DNA of 64,000 nucleotides from Sternotherus odoratus (Eukaryota; Chordata; Testudines; Kinosternidae): contig JAVMKO010000002.1 in NCBI GenBank assembly GCA_032164245.1, positions 175,404,920 through 175,468,919 on the forward strand, in the 5' to 3' direction. Each line of letters starts with the position of its first letter. Positions within the stretch are counted from its first letter, which is position 1. A model generated the notes under the pieces. That model was not told the origin of the DNA. It worked only from the letters and a program-made list of their open reading frames with translations, and made no database searches. Below are positions 1-11,205 of the stretch, piece by piece. The position numbers and the translations under genes are program-made.

Positions 1-733
1 GGTTCCAAGTAGTAACAGACAGAATAAAGAGAATTACCAAATAAAATAAAATAGAAAACGCAGATCTACACTGATACAGTAAAAAGCCTCACTCTCTGTG
101 AATTCCTTCTTTCAGGCTAAACTCTGTTAGCCTTGGTCCAGCAATCACTCGCACCCCCCCCCCCCTGCAGTCACAGTCCTCTGTTTCAGTTTCTTCCAGT
201 TGTCCTTGGGGGGTTGAGGGCTGTTCCTTGAGCCAGCTCAGAACCAAAATGGAGAGGTCTCTCCCAGGTTTATATAGACTTCCTCCTGTGGGTGGAGAGC
301 CCCTCCTCCTTCTTATGCAGAGTCCACATGGACTCTCAGAGCACACGATCCAGTTGCAGGTTTGAACCAGACTCTGCTCATTTCCAGCCAGGCCAGATTC
401 CTGGGGAAGCTTGGGTGTGGATGAGCGCCTACAAAGTTTATTGTTAGCTTGACTGGTGCTCAGCTGGGCTTAACTGAGAATAGCTTTTTCTCAGAGAGCT
501 GCTCAGCTGCTTTCCAAAGTCTACATACAACTAACCAAGCATATAGCCAATATTAATAATCTTGAATACAAAACAGACACATACATACAAATAGGATGAA
601 CAAATCCAGTGGATCATTACCTTCACATAGATATGTTACATGGCATATATAGCAAAACCATATTCCAGTAATATCATACATATATGTATAGGCACCGCCC
701 ATAAAGCCTTATGGGGTACACCGATACAGTGGA
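1..733. repeat. LTR fragment, family A (continues left of window)
   Basis: This stretch matches 12,295-13,005 almost throughout, from the shared start GGTTCCAAGTAGTAACAGAC to the shared end motif CCATAAAGCCTTATGGGGTA. It is therefore the inner part and one end of the LTR seen complete at 11,891-13,011, whose other end is cut off by the window edge. The coding orientation of the family is not clear, so no strand is given. The small ORFs inside it are fortuitous. The right boundary is approximate. Confidence 0.7.
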
Positions 734-1824
734 CATAGATTTAGTTGTGGTCATGGTTGAACTCAGATATCATAGCAATGAATGCAATATAAGAACATAA
801 GCAGAATTAAATAGGAAAGTCTTGATCAGAAGTTTGACGATGCTAAGCAACCACAACTCTTATCTGAAATCTCGAGGAGTTGCTGGTGCTTCACATACAG
901 GAAAATCAGGTCATTTTACTATTCTAGTAGAACCTTGACTTCATGAGCACCAATCTGATGAACAACTAGTTACAGGAATCATTTCCCCCCGTTCCTCCCA
1001 GACTGGGAGGAGGAAGTAGAAAATCACAGCATGCATGTGATTTGATGAAGAACAAGTTCACATCCCTTCACATTTTGAGGCCTTCAGTGTGTTGGAAAAT
1101 GTTTTGCCGTGGTTTGAAGGACAAGAAGAAAGTGATGCAGTGTACCATGCTGCAACTCACACTGTACCTACTGTCATTTTGAGATATTCAATTCTATGAA
1201 CTTTTCAATGTCATGAACTCCTCAGTCCCCAACTGGTTTGTAAAACAGAGGTTCTGCTGTTTTTGTGTGTAGAAACTCCAGCCAAGATTGGAGCTACATT
1301 GTGCTAAATATTGTAAATACACATTGTTCGGCGTTATCAAAATGCTTTCCCCCCCAAACACAAAATTGTCAAGGTTGACACAGTCCCACAGAAAGTTTAG
1401 ATTTTGATGAACTGGCATTTTATGATGGAAAAATGTTCTATCTGAAAAATTTTGACCAGCTGTAATGTTAATAATCAATTTGAAAAATTAAAATCCAAGG
1501 AAACAAAGGGAAAGTGAGAGGAGGAGAAAGGGAAGAGTCGGCAAATAATTCCTGCAGTAACCTGGTGAGAAATAAAGGCCCTACTTATCTCTTGGTAGAC
1601 GATCAGGGAAAGTCACACAAATAGCATTATTTTTTTAAACCTCCTCTATGAGTAAAAGATGGCCACAATTATTTAAAGGTTGAACAGAACTGATAGTAAT
1701 GGACTGAACTAAATGCAATAGCAACTAGAACAGACATAAGCTTATAAATAAAGCTTCAGTATTTAACTGTCATGATCCACAACAGTATCTCTGCAGTATT
1801 TTGGGCCATTACGTTAGAATACTA
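734..1824. other. No gene seen
   Basis: AT-rich sequence between two LTR fragments of the same family. I see no coding signal, RNA gene or clear repeat boundary. A 94-codon minus-strand ORF near 1,194-1,478 has no recognisable domain. Confidence 0.5.
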
Positions 1825-2013
1825 TGTGACGGTGTACCCCATAAGGCTTTATAGGGGTGTGTGCCTGTAAATATATGTATGATGTTACTGGAATATGGTT
1901 TTGCTAAAAAGTTATATCTCTGTGAAAGTAATAATCCAGTGGATCTGTTCATCCTATTTGTATGTATGTGTCTGTGTTGTATTCAGAGTTATGAATATTG
2001 ACTATGTGCTTCA
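1825..2013. repeat. LTR fragment, family A, inverted
   Basis: Starts TGTGACGGTGTACCCCATAA, the reverse complement of the family A end near 13,000. It follows that LTR to about 2,013, where similarity stops after CTATGTGCTT. It lies in inverted orientation to the 1-733 fragment, so the pair may be remnants of one rearranged element or two insertions. Confidence 0.65.
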
Positions 2014-2552
2014 TCACCACCACAGCCAACAAAAAAATCCTTCTGCTCAAATATTTATTAAAAAGCAGGAGCTGAGAAGGAAACTGATGGCACAACACTT
2101 TTAGGTCATCTAGGTTTGTTAGATCATCTCCATAAACCCAACATTTCTTCACTGTCACATGCACCTTCTCTAGTTCTAGGGCATTATTGTGAAACATGAA
2201 ACACAACGTTTATTATGACAATTATAGTCTGGAGATAGCACCTCAAAGCCCCACCAGAGAACATGACCTCATTATGATAAATACTGTAGCCAGATATAAT
2301 TAAAGATGGTCCTTCCCAAACAGCTTGTCACCACAAGTTTTTCATTAAAACTGTTGATCAACACATAATGATAGGTGTGTAGACCTGGATACATGACTGA
2401 TTTTTCATTGATAATTTTTATAGATACTTTATTAATTTTCTGGCAATTTAGATAAAAAAGATGGATACTGTAGCTAAGGCAATTCTGCCTGACACTAGTT
2501 TACTTTAAAAAGCGGTTTCCCTGTTATTGACCATCTCCTCTGGGTTGTGCTA
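2014..2552. other. No gene seen
   Basis: Non-coding AT-rich sequence ending at the TA dinucleotide used by the Tigger-like MITE. Nothing identifiable. Confidence 0.45.
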
Positions 2553-3293
2553 CAGTAGACTCTCGATTATCGAGGATTGGGTTAACCAGGATGTGGATTA
2601 ACCAGGATGTCAAAAACAAACAAACGTGTAACTCGCAGGGCTGGCTCTGGCTTTGTTGCTGCCCCCCCCACACAAAAACCCCCATCAGGGTGCAGGGCAG
2701 CTAGTGAACCAACACCCCCTCCCTCCAGCGCAGGGTGGCTGGTGAACCAACCCTTCCTCCTGTGACAGACCACCTTCTCACCCCTCTCAGGAACACAGGC
2801 AGGAAACCCTTCTTTGCTTCAACAGTGCTCTTTAATTCACAGTGCAGGACCCCACCACCAATATATACAACTTTGTACAGTCTTTCAGCATACAACTCTT
2901 CAGTTCACAGCTCTATAGCTTACAGCTCTACAGACTCTATATAGTCCAGCTTACAGTTTACAACTCTAAATGGTTCTTAACACACAGCTCTGAATAGCTC
3001 AAACCACACCACACTCTATACCATCCCCACCACACTGGGCTTGCTTCCTGGCAGGCCTTTTATCCCCCTGAGGAGGCTGCCAGGTGTCACTCATCAAGCC
3101 TGAGCCCAGGTGGCTGATTACGCTTCCTGCACCCGGGGTTTGCAGAGGGCTTTTCTCCCTCTTAAAGGGCCGGCAGGCTGGGTCAAGCCCACCCTGCCAC
3201 ACTCCCCATGTTTCCTATGGACGGTGATTATCCAGGATTTTATTAACCAGGATTAATTTTTCCCTATCATTCTGGATAATCGAGAGTCTACTG
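2553..3293. mobile_element. Tigger/pogo-like MITE with TA target site
   Basis: The ends are perfect inverted repeats: CAGTAGACTCTCGATTATC on the left and GATAATCGAGAGTCTACTG on the right, each bordered by TA (2,551-2,552 and 3,294-3,295). TA duplication plus CAG-initiated TIRs is the signature of Tc1/mariner, and this TIR style fits the Tigger/pogo branch. There is no transposase ORF. About 440 bp of the interior is a later solo LTR insertion, leaving roughly 300 bp of original MITE. Confidence 0.8.
2761..3201 (-). mobile_element. Solo LTR, family B, nested in the MITE
   Basis: Begins TGTGACAG and ends CCCTGCCACA. It is flanked by CTCC on both sides, a 4-bp target duplication. It is recognisably the same family as the LTR at 40,551-41,037: shared motifs include CTTCAACAGTGCTCTTTA and TCTCCCTCTTAAAGGGCC. 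Minus orientation is inferred from that element, whose gag and protease lie on the minus strand. No internal region is present, so this is a solo LTR left by LTR-LTR recombination. Confidence 0.8.
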
Positions 3294-4009
3294 TATATAA
3301 GCACAATGGTGCGTGTTCATGGCATATTGCAGGGCCTAAATTTAAGCCTGGGTTGGTGCCTGTGGCAGGGCTAGTGTAAAAACCCCATGATTGCCCTGCC
3401 ACTGCAGGCTAAACCATGCTTTCTGGCAGCAAGGCCAGGGGCAGAGGCTAGAGCAGCCCAGGTGGGAGCCCTAAAGAGGGCTAGCCCACAGCTCTAGGCT
3501 GGACTAAGTAGGTACAGCCGGGGGCTGGGAGCAGGGAGGGCTAGAAAAGCTCCAAGCCCTGGTCAGAAGGGAGGCAGGCCAGGAGGAGGACAAGGGGTTG
3601 CTCTGTCTCCTTGCAGAGGGCCAATTGCCTCAGGGCCCTGGAGGCTTTAGAGCCGTGGTACCCAACTTGGGGCACACGCCCCACAGGGGGGCAATTTGTG
3701 AAAGCCATGCCACTCAGTAACAATACTGTTAGCAGAAGAATAGATGAAATGAGTGAAGATATTGAAACACAACTTGTTGAAAAGCTGAAATCAAGAATAT
3801 TCTCAGTACAAATGGATGAATCAACTCCGAGACAGTGAGGCCGTATTGCTAACCTATGTAAGATATATTGATAAAGGTGAATTTGCTGAAGAAATGTTAT
3901 TCTGCAAATCATTAGCGAGCACCACTACCGCCACTGATATATATAATAAGCTAAAAAATTACTTAGATGTCAATAATATATCAATGGAAAACATAACATC
4001 TTGTGCTGC

Positions 4010-4284
4010 CAGGGCCGGCGACAGGAATTTTGGGGCCCCGTACACAGATCGTGCGGGCCCCCCCCCGGCTGGTCTCCTGCTGCCCGCACGCTCTCCCCCC
4101 CCCCCCAGGCTGGTCTCCTGCCGCCCGCGCCCCCCCCCCCCCCCCCCCGGCCGGTCTCCCGCAGCCCCCCCCCCCCCGGCCAGCGACAGCAACGTACCGG
4201 GCCCGCCCCAGATTTAAGGGCCCCCCCCTTAAGTCCGGGGCCCGGTACAGCTGTACCCGTTGTACCCCCCTGTCGCCGGCCCTG
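4010..4284. mobile_element. GC-rich hAT-type MITE nested in the transposase
   Basis: Perfect 16-bp TIRs (CAGGGCCGGCGACAGG and its complement at the right end) are bordered by a perfect 8-bp duplication TGTGCTGC (4,002-4,009 and 4,285-4,292). The interior is extremely C/G-rich with long C runs. The long proline-rich ORFs here result from base composition. Its insertion splits the hAT transposase. Confidence 0.9.
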
Positions 4285-4616
4285 TGTGCTGCAGATGGTG
4301 CTCCTGTTATGATGGGCAAGAAAAATGGCTGCTTAAAATTGATGAAAGATGAGAATCCAGAAATGCTTCTTGTGCACTGTTATTCATAGAGAGAACTTAG
4401 TGTCCAAAAATATTTCTTCTGTTCTTAATGAGGTACTAAAATCAGTTATAAAATGTATCAGTGCTATCAATGCTAATGCCAAACGTGAGCATCTCTTCAA
4501 GCTATTTTGTGAAGATAAAAATGCAGACCATGTGAGACTTTTACTTCACACTGAGGTAAGGTGGCTCTCAAAGGGGAATTGCTTGAAAAGATTCATGGAA
4601 CTATTTGATGTTCTTA

Positions 4617-5303
4617 AGAATCAGGGTGGTAGCCGTGTTAGTCTGGAATAGCAGAGTTAACAAAGTCCTGTGGCACCTTAAAGACTAACTATAAAGTTTT
4701 GAAGCATGAGCTTTCGTGGGCTAATACCCACTTCGTCGGATGCAGGCAGTAGAAGTGTTCACATACAGGCAGTATAGAAAAGTAGGTAAGAGCCAGGGGG
4801 GAGGTGAAAAGGTTAGTCCAATTAAGCTGAGCCAGCTTGTTATCTCCGATCAGGGAGTGTGGATTATTCGTCTAGCATTTGAATGGGGTGTGTGGACATG
4901 GAGAGATGAGAAACAATGTCTGTAATGAGCCAACCATTGTAGATCCCGGTTCAATCCCAAAGTGTGTGAGCTGAATTTGCAAATTCAGCTCACACACTTT
5001 GGGATTGAACCGGGATCTACAATGGTTGGCTCATTACAGACATTGTTTCTCATCTCTCCATGTCCACACACCCCATTCAAATGCTAGACGAATAATCCAC
5101 ACTCCCTGATCGGAGATAACAAGCTGGCTCAGCTTAATTGGACTAACCTTTTCACCTCCCCCCTGGCTCTTACCTACTTTTCTATACTGCCTGTATGTGA
5201 ACACTTCTACTGCCTGCATCCGACGAAGTGGGTATTAGCCCACGAAAGCTCATGCTTCAAAACTTTATAGTTAGTCTTTAAGGTGCCACAGGACTTTGTT
5301 AAC
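4617..5303. mobile_element. Palindromic repeat, Penelope-like candidate, 13-bp TSD
   Basis: The element starts AGAATCAGGGTGGTAGCC and ends at GTTAAC. It is flanked by a perfect 13-bp duplication TTTGATGTTCTTA (4,604-4,616 and 5,304-5,316). From 4,656 to 5,303 it is an inverted repeat with 324-bp arms and no spacer, centred between 4,979 and 4,980. I saw no mismatch in the parts compared. The arms contain CTGTGGCACCTTAAAGACTA, a motif recurring at 22,085, 29,980, 45,009 and 58,083. Each arm carries a hammerhead-ribozyme-like block. A long TSD suggests target-primed insertion instead of cut-and-paste. Assignment to Penelope-like elements is inference. Confidence 0.7.
5220..5258 (+). ncRNA. Hammerhead-ribozyme-like motif (degenerate)
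   Basis: Right-arm motif in the order CCGACGA, a stem GTGGG..CCCAC with an intervening loop, GAAA, then GC-TCAT-GC. This follows the hammerhead core order CUGANGA, stem II, GAAA, short stem III. The conserved U of the first box is C here, which should abolish cleavage. A mirror copy lies on the minus strand at about 4,701-4,739. A convincing stem I is not visible. Confidence 0.4.
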
Positions 5304-6682
5304 TTTGATGTTCTTAGTGACTTTTTAAGTGACAAGCCTGAAATGAAGCACCTGCTAACCGTTGATGGTAAAGCATTTGTGAGTTATTTAGCAGATATCT
5401 TTGAAAAACTGAATATGTTGAATAAACAACTTCAAGGAACAAATAAAACTCTTGTTGATGCAAAGGCAAAGATATTTGGCTTCATTACATTTACAGAGTT
5501 ATGTCAAAAACATATTTCTGACAAATTTTGACCTGCTTCATTGGCTAAAAAAATGTGAGGTGACTGATGCTACTGTACTTGTCATTGTGGATCATCTGAA
5601 AATGTTGGCCTCTGATTTGAAAGAAAGATTTTCTGATTTAAAACAAATTGATTTTTCCAACATGGGTGATGCAGCCAGTGCTAGTGGATCTGTCTGATGT
5701 TTCAATGCAGTACCAAGAAGAACTCTCGGAAATGCAAAATGATGAGTCAGTTAAAACTTTATTCAATATACAAGGAGCGATGGCATGGCTTTGTGATGAG
5801 ACAGAAACCAAATACCCAAATTCAACCAACTTTGCAAGAAAACTGTTACCGTTCCCATCTTCATATTTAGCTGAATATGGCTTTAGTGCTGTAAATGATT
5901 TGCTACTGAAGAAAAGAAATCGACTGGATATCACTAAACGAGGAGACTTGAGACTGAAGCTGACTAAATTGGTGCCTAATATAAAATCTCTCTGCAGCAG
6001 GCATCAAGCACAAGGATCTCACTAACTTTAGTCTACTTATCTTGAGGTGAGCTCAAATTGTATTTTGAATTTGTTCGGTACCTTTATTTTATTGTATAGT
6101 AATTAAAATGATCAAAGTATTACAGAAAAAGCTTCCATTAAAATTATTTTATTTTTATGCATTTCAGTTCTCTATTATATGTTTTGAAACTTTATTTGCT
6201 ATTTTTCACATTTCATATTCATCACTTCATATTATTATCATTTTTTTAACAATTTCTTAGTGATTTCTTCCTCAGTACTTCAGATGACCTTTCATTCTTT
6301 TATTTTTCTCTTTCATGGATGCCATGTTCTTTGGAAGCTTGTTTAGACCAAGTTAATGGTCTTTTAGGCTTCCTCCACATGAACAGGAGTTCACTTTTTG
6401 AATAATAAGAATTATATGTCACGGGGGAGGGGGCATCAGGATTTTAGAGATGCTTAGGTGGGGCACGGCCAAAAAAAGGTTGGGAACCATTGCTTTAGAG
6501 CCAAAACAGGGAAGGTAACTGTTGTGGGGGACAAGGGGAGCACTTTTGCTGGCACTGGAATCTGCACTGTAAATAAAGGACACTTAGAAATCACCAAAAA
6601 GGGTGTGGAGAACTTTATTAGTAGTGGAACCAGAACACAGGACCCAGGGGGAGTAGGAGCACCCTGTGTGAACCCTGTGACA

Positions 6683-7228
6683 GTGCCCCAGTTTCGGTAT
6701 AAGATTCTGTCCCTGTTAGCTCAACCCCTTCTCAGTCACCTTTGTTAAACCAGTTCATTCAGGCTCTGTACACATGAGGATTATCTCTCCTATTAATTCC
6801 TTTTTCACCTCGATCACTTACAGGTATTTGGATATTTAGAGACTTTTGGGAATTCCTAGTTCATATCTGCTTTAGATCACATCTGTGTAAGGAAGAAAAA
6901 CAAAGAAATTACATTCTAATTACCCCCTGAAAAGCTTGTACTTCTGCTCTAGGCCGTAGGGGAATTTAATTAAGTGCAAAGAATCTGGAAAATCTCTCAG
7001 ATCACCTCTAACTCAAAAAGGGCAGGACATAGTCTTGGGGCTTTTTAAGGTCAATGTAGTTTATCTGTTACTATAAAAGGGGAAACGCCCTGTGCGTGGT
7101 GAGAAAATAAGGTCTTTACCTGAATATACAGCATACCTGAGTTGAGCAAAAGGTGGATGGAGCACCATACACAGTGGAGATAATGTTTTATACTTCCTCT
7201 GAAGACAACCTGCCAAATTCACACAGGG
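6683..7228. other. No gene seen
   Basis: Intervening non-coding sequence between two LTR insertions. It opens with the GTGCC duplication. No ORF or repeat family recognised. Confidence 0.45.
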
Positions 7229-7431
7229 TGTCAAGGCTGATTCCCAGCTCTGTCACTCTGAGTGCAGAAGTGGGGCCCACAAGGATTTTTAAAATTAAAA
7301 CATTTAAAAATTAAAACTTGCCACTCCAGGCTTGTATTAAACTCCCAAGGTTATAGCTTTTCTCTGACGTTGGCTTGATAAATGTTGTCATCACCCAAAT
7401 TCAACCCCTCTCCCTTTGAATGCAGGAAGGA

Positions 7432-8336
7432 TGTAACGAGGCGGTGTCGTGCCCCACTGCCCCGCAGAGGAATGAGCCTCCCAGGACAAGGAAGTGGGTG
7501 GAACTAGTTAGTCCTGAGCCCACCCCCCAGAGGTCACGACGCAGGACAGGAAGTATAAAAACTTGCCCTCAGAGCTCACTTGGAAGGCAACCACCAGAGG
7601 AGCCAGACGCTACTGGTGGTGCTCCCGACCAGGACACCTCAGTGACCCCGGATGAGCCTGCGAACTGGCCATGCTTACCCTGCGCCCACAACCCAGAGGA
7701 GGACTGGCCAAGCTTACCCAGCACCCGCTATCTGGAGGAGCCGCCGAACCTGCCCCTCGCCGACAACCCTGAGGAGCCCATGGTCGTGGAGCCTTGTGAG
7801 GACATGGCCCTGACCCAGGTACCATTGGAGGGGGAGTCTGGAAGCAGCCCGGCGGGAGACCCAGAGCAAATGTCCATGTGTTGCAGTCAGGATCCCCACT
7901 GACTGCAGCGGGTCTTCTGCTGCTGCTAGGGCCCCGGGCTGGGACACAATGGAGTGGGAGGGCCTGTGTCCCCACTGCCACCCTGATTTTCAGGTGGCAG
8001 TCTCCCCCTCTACGAGACACCTGGGAGTCTAGCATTGCTACCAGTCTGTTATTGCTCAGCCCTTGCCTGAGGGTCTGAGCCCTGACTGTTTGTATGCAGC
8101 CCCTGCCTGGGATTATTTAACTCCTGCTGCTCAGCCCCTGCCTGAGGGTCTGAGCCCCTAACCGCTTGTCTGTGTGCTGCCCGCCGGCCTCAGGCTTATT
8201 GAACTGTTGGCTCAGCCCTATCTGAGCGCTCAGGCTAACGGCTGGGTATTCCCCAACCCAGCAGAGGGTAAGAAGGGAGGCAGTGTGGTGCCCCATCGCC
8301 CTGCAGAGGGACGAGCCCCAGCACCGCCCCTCTACA
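7432..8336 (+). mobile_element. Solo LTR, family D (905 bp)
   Basis: Begins TGTAACGAGG, ends CCTCTACA and is flanked by a perfect 5-bp duplication AAGGA (7,427-7,431 and 8,337-8,341). A TATAAAA box at 7,554 supports plus orientation. The downstream half carries imperfect repeats around CAGCCCCTGCCTG. A 160-codon ORF starting just outside the LTR (7,420-7,902) is proline/glutamate-rich, has no domain and is most likely fortuitous. Confidence 0.85.
7554..7560 (+). promoter_or_regulatory. TATA box of LTR family D
   Basis: A TATAAAA sits about 120 bp into the LTR, preceded by the GC-rich stretch GGACAGGAAG. This is the usual layout of an LTR U3 core promoter. Confidence 0.5.
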
Positions 8337-9275
8337 AAGGAGCACTTGGGAATTCCTCCCTGTGGAGTACCCTCAAGCCTTTTCACTCCCCCTCCCCAGA
8401 ACAGCTGAGAAAGAAAACAAAGGAAATTAGCTTTGGCTACCAGCTAATTAAACAGGTGCAAACTTCTTAGGACATCAACATTCCAATCCTGTTCTAAAAA
8501 AAAAAAAAAGGTAGATTTTTATTAAAAACCAAAAGAAAGAAACTACACCTGGAACTTAGGCTTTTGCTAGATTTTAAAAGAGCAATTCCAAAAATCAAGC
8601 ACCCATAATAGCTTTCTTGGGGTTCATCTTAAAGGTTACAAGCAAACAAAAGCATCTGGGGTTAGCACAGAAGTCCACAAGTCCATAAGAAATAAATGAA
8701 ATAACCCTAATCACATCTAGCTAAACATTCTGATCTACTTACACCTCTGGGTTGTTCAATGTAGTTCTAGATATGATCTGGTGGTTTTCATATCTGGTTC
8801 AAACTTCACACAGCACTTTACACATGCACTCTGAGGGGCGGATTATGACCATGTGTAACATGTCCTTGATCTCCCTTTCTCTGGCAGTTTTGGCTTGAGG
8901 AACTATCCGGTAGGTTTGGGCTCTAATTGGGCGACCCATCTCCTGTGACAATGGAGTGGTACACCTGTTCTGTCCATCCTAAGGTGGTTGAAAACATTGG
9001 TGCGAAGCTGGTGTACAGCTCCCAGATTTGCTGTTGCTGCTTGCAGCCAAGGGTCGTGGAAAGGCTCACCTCTTCCATGCCACCATTGCTTTTCCTGTCA
9101 CAGTGGAAGACTCCTTCAGGCCACTCAGCGTCTTCTCTCTCCTAGGCTGTAAACTGGAGAACCTTGATTTCTCAGGAACAAAAGGACTTTAGAGAATTAA
9201 CATAATATACTTTAGGTTTTAGGGTGGGATCTGGGAATGCTATGAGGTAATTAACAGCTCCCAGGTGCTCTCAAA

Positions 9276-10930
9276 CTATAAATTGCCTCTTCCACGACAC
9301 CTCCATCTTATTGCCCAGAGTGCTTTCAGGACCATGACTTGATCACCTACTCTGAAAGAATGCGCTCTGGCATGTTTATCATACCACACCTTTTGCTCCT
9401 GTTGAGCATTCTGTAGGTTTTCTTGAGCAAGGGCTAGAGAGTCTTTGAGGATGTTTTGCAGGTTGGGTACAAAATCCAAATTGTTCATTCCTGGAGAATA
9501 TGTAACCCCCCCCCCCTTCCTGATTTACCAGCTGTAATGACCCCTTATCTTCATGGCCATAACTGAGTTAAAAGGGTGAAAATCCCAAAGTGGGATGTGG
9601 TATAGCCCTGTAGGCAAAGAGCAGCTGCTGCAATACTAGGTCCCAATCACTGGCATGCTCATTCACAACTTTATATATCATGGCCCCCAAAGTCCCATTA
9701 AACTTCTCCACTAGGCCATTTGTTTGATGGTGGTGAAGGGTGGCAACCAAGTGGTTCACTCCATTAGCTTCCCAAAGACATTTTAGGGTCCCTGTCAGGA
9801 AGTTACTTCATGAATCTGTAAGGATGTTGGAGGGTCAACCTACCCTGGCAAAAATGTCTGTCAATGCCTGGCTCATGCTTTTAGCCCTGGTATTGCTTAG
9901 AGCCACTGCTTCCAGCCATCGAGTGGCAAAATCCATGAAAGTCAGTATGTTACAGCTTTCCTCTGGGTGTCTTCTTAGGGAAAGGACCCAGAATATCCAC
10001 AGCTACGTGCTAAAAGGGAACCTCAAAGATGGGGAGTGGCTGGAGAGGGGCCTTGACCTGATCTTGGCACACCCCACAAGACCAGATATAGGTAGAAACG
10101 TCTTTGCCCACCCCCTCCCAATGGAATGACTTCCCCAAATGGTCCTTGCTCCTGTTCACCCCAGTATGGCTGCTAAGGTGATTGTGGGCTAAGCTCAAGA
10201 GCTTTCTCCTGTACTTAGTTGGAGCTACCCCTCCCTGCCATCAAACTGTCTCATGAGGATGCCAGTCCTCCTTGTGCCCACGAAAAGGGTCTCCTTGTAT
10301 TAGAGTTCTCCTTCTATAAGAAACCTGGACCTATTAGAAGAGCTGAGAGGCAGTGGGTCACTCTGTGTTGCCGTCCAAGCTCCCTTACGTCTCTCATCTG
10401 CTTCCTGCTCTGGCTGGGACTGCTCCCTTGAGGCTGGAGACACTTGTTCCTCGTTGGGTTTTGGACTTGGGCTGGAAGCAATGAAGGTGATGGGGTTGTT
10501 TCCATTGACTGTAAAGCGCTCTTCACTGATGCACTAGGTGATATTTCAGACTCTGGTTCTTGAGCCTCTTGTCCTGGTATGCTGCTGCAGATGCAGGCTC
10601 TGTGGTGCTGGCTCCCCTGACTCTGGTGGGATTACAAGCATGGGCTCTGGTGCTGAGTGCTCTGCCAGTTTTGATTATTTGGCTGGTTCTGCCTGGGTCT
10701 CAGGAACTGGATTTAAAACTGCTGCCAGAGACATTGGTTTGGAGTTGAGTTCCACCACGTCTGGCTGGGTCCCTGAAGAGGCTCAGGCCTGGAGTTAGGT
10801 GTGGAGGCCTGTTCATCTTGGCCATAAGTGACCATCTCCCCATTTTAGTTAGCCTCATGTGGTTGGCGAAGTCTTCTCCCAGCAGCATGAGAATGGTATA
10901 ATCATTACAGACTGCAAAAGTTCATATCCC
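9276..10930 (-). pseudogene. Decayed Ty3/Gypsy pol (protease edge, integrase)
   Basis: Minus-strand fragments run in pol order. Near 10,880 a piece with DYTILMLLGEDFAN looks like the end of a retropepsin. At 10,198-10,010 the integrase zinc-binding region is visible, with HNHLSSHTGVNR followed by CGVCQ. From about 9,990 to 9,570 comes the integrase core, including HHHQTNGLVEKFNGTL, which carries the catalytic Glu, and the WDLVLQQLLFAYR segment. At 9,488-9,276 the C-terminal piece includes QKVWYDKHARAHSFRVGDQV. Reverse transcriptase and RNase H, normally between protease and integrase, are missing from a gap of only about 700 bp. Stops and frameshifts break all parts, so this is dead. Confidence 0.78.
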
Positions 10931-11045
10931 CGAAGTGTCCTTGTACTGGACAGGCAACTTGGCTGTAGACAAGTTAAAAGAGTGGACCTTAAAGGGTTAC
11001 ACTGTCACTTGGGACTCTGAGTCGATTAATTAGTCACATTTTTTT

Positions 11046-11205
11046 AGGGGGTAAGGAAAGCTCAGTGATTTGAGCATTGGCCTGCTAAACCCAGAGTTGT
11101 GAGTTCAATCCTTGAGGGGGCCATTTAGGGATAGGGGGCAGAAATAGGGATTGGTCCTGCTTTGAGCAGGGGGTTGGGCTAGATGATCTTCCTCCAACCC
11201 ACACT
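11046..11205 (+). repeat. tRNA-derived SINE (cryptodiran turtle type)
   Basis: An A-box-like AAGCTCAGTGATTTGAGC and a B-box-like GAGTTCAATCC sit at tRNA spacing, followed by a tail GAGCAGGGGGTTGGGCTAGATGATC shared in form with CR1 LINE 3' ends. The copy at 41,523 has the same layout. It is diverged, and ends without the usual TTCTATGAT tail. Confidence 0.75.

Larger units (their letters stand above)
3701..6025 (+). pseudogene. hAT transposase remnant (ZBED/SCAND3-like)
   Basis: Several frames carry collinear pieces of a hAT-family transposase of the kind related to domesticated ZBED5/SCAND3 proteins. The first piece (3,706-4,001) contains KLKSRIFSVQMDEST, the conserved segment holding the first catalytic Asp. 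A second (4,300-4,620) contains LLLHTEVRWLSKGNCLKRF, the typical hAT TxVRW region. The C-terminal piece (5,304-6,023) includes the hAT dimerisation-type segment near ELSEMQNDES. The BED zinc finger expected at the N terminus is absent. The frame is broken by a stop in the DEST region, by the two insertions and by at least one frameshift. It is not a functional gene. Confidence 0.82.
3653..6492 (+). mobile_element. hAT (Charlie-like) DNA transposon, non-autonomous
   Basis: Imperfect TIRs CCGTGGTACCCAAC and GTTGGGAACCATTG are bordered by a perfect 8-bp duplication CTTTAGAG (3,645-3,652 and 6,493-6,500), as expected for hAT. The interior encodes a broken hAT transposase. Two later insertions lie inside: a MITE at 4,010-4,284 and a palindromic repeat at 4,617-5,303. 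Without them the element would be about 1.9 kb, shorter than an autonomous hAT, and the N-terminal part of the transposase is missing. Confidence 0.88.
3361..6682 (+). mobile_element. Solo LTR (about 475 bp net), split by a hAT element
   Basis: The LTR starts TGTGGCAGGG, ends CCCTGTGACA and is flanked by a perfect 5-bp duplication GTGCC (3,356-3,360 and 6,683-6,687). Its middle is interrupted by the hAT element at 3,653-6,492. An AATAAA near 6,572 in the right portion supports plus orientation. No retroviral ORFs accompany it. Confidence 0.82.
7229..9200 (-). mobile_element. Gypsy-type LTR, family C, interrupted by another LTR
   Basis: On the minus strand the sequence terminates in ATCAGCCTTGACA at 7,229. 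It contains an AATAAA on the minus strand near 8,517-8,523, and it lies directly downstream of minus-strand Gypsy integrase remnants (9,276-10,198). That is the position expected of a 3' LTR. The segment resumes after the nested LTR at 8,342. The upstream limit near 9,200 is approximate. No matching 5' LTR is visible. Confidence 0.55.

Noticed and set aside
3959..4389. Proline- and glycine-rich ORFs on both strands
   Set aside because: They are produced by C/G homopolymer tracts of the MITE at 4,010-4,284 and read through its target duplications.
7420..7902. 160-codon plus ORF resembling a disordered regulatory protein
   Set aside because: It starts in the flank of the LTR and runs through its TATA box. 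No known domain and no Gag/Env likeness.
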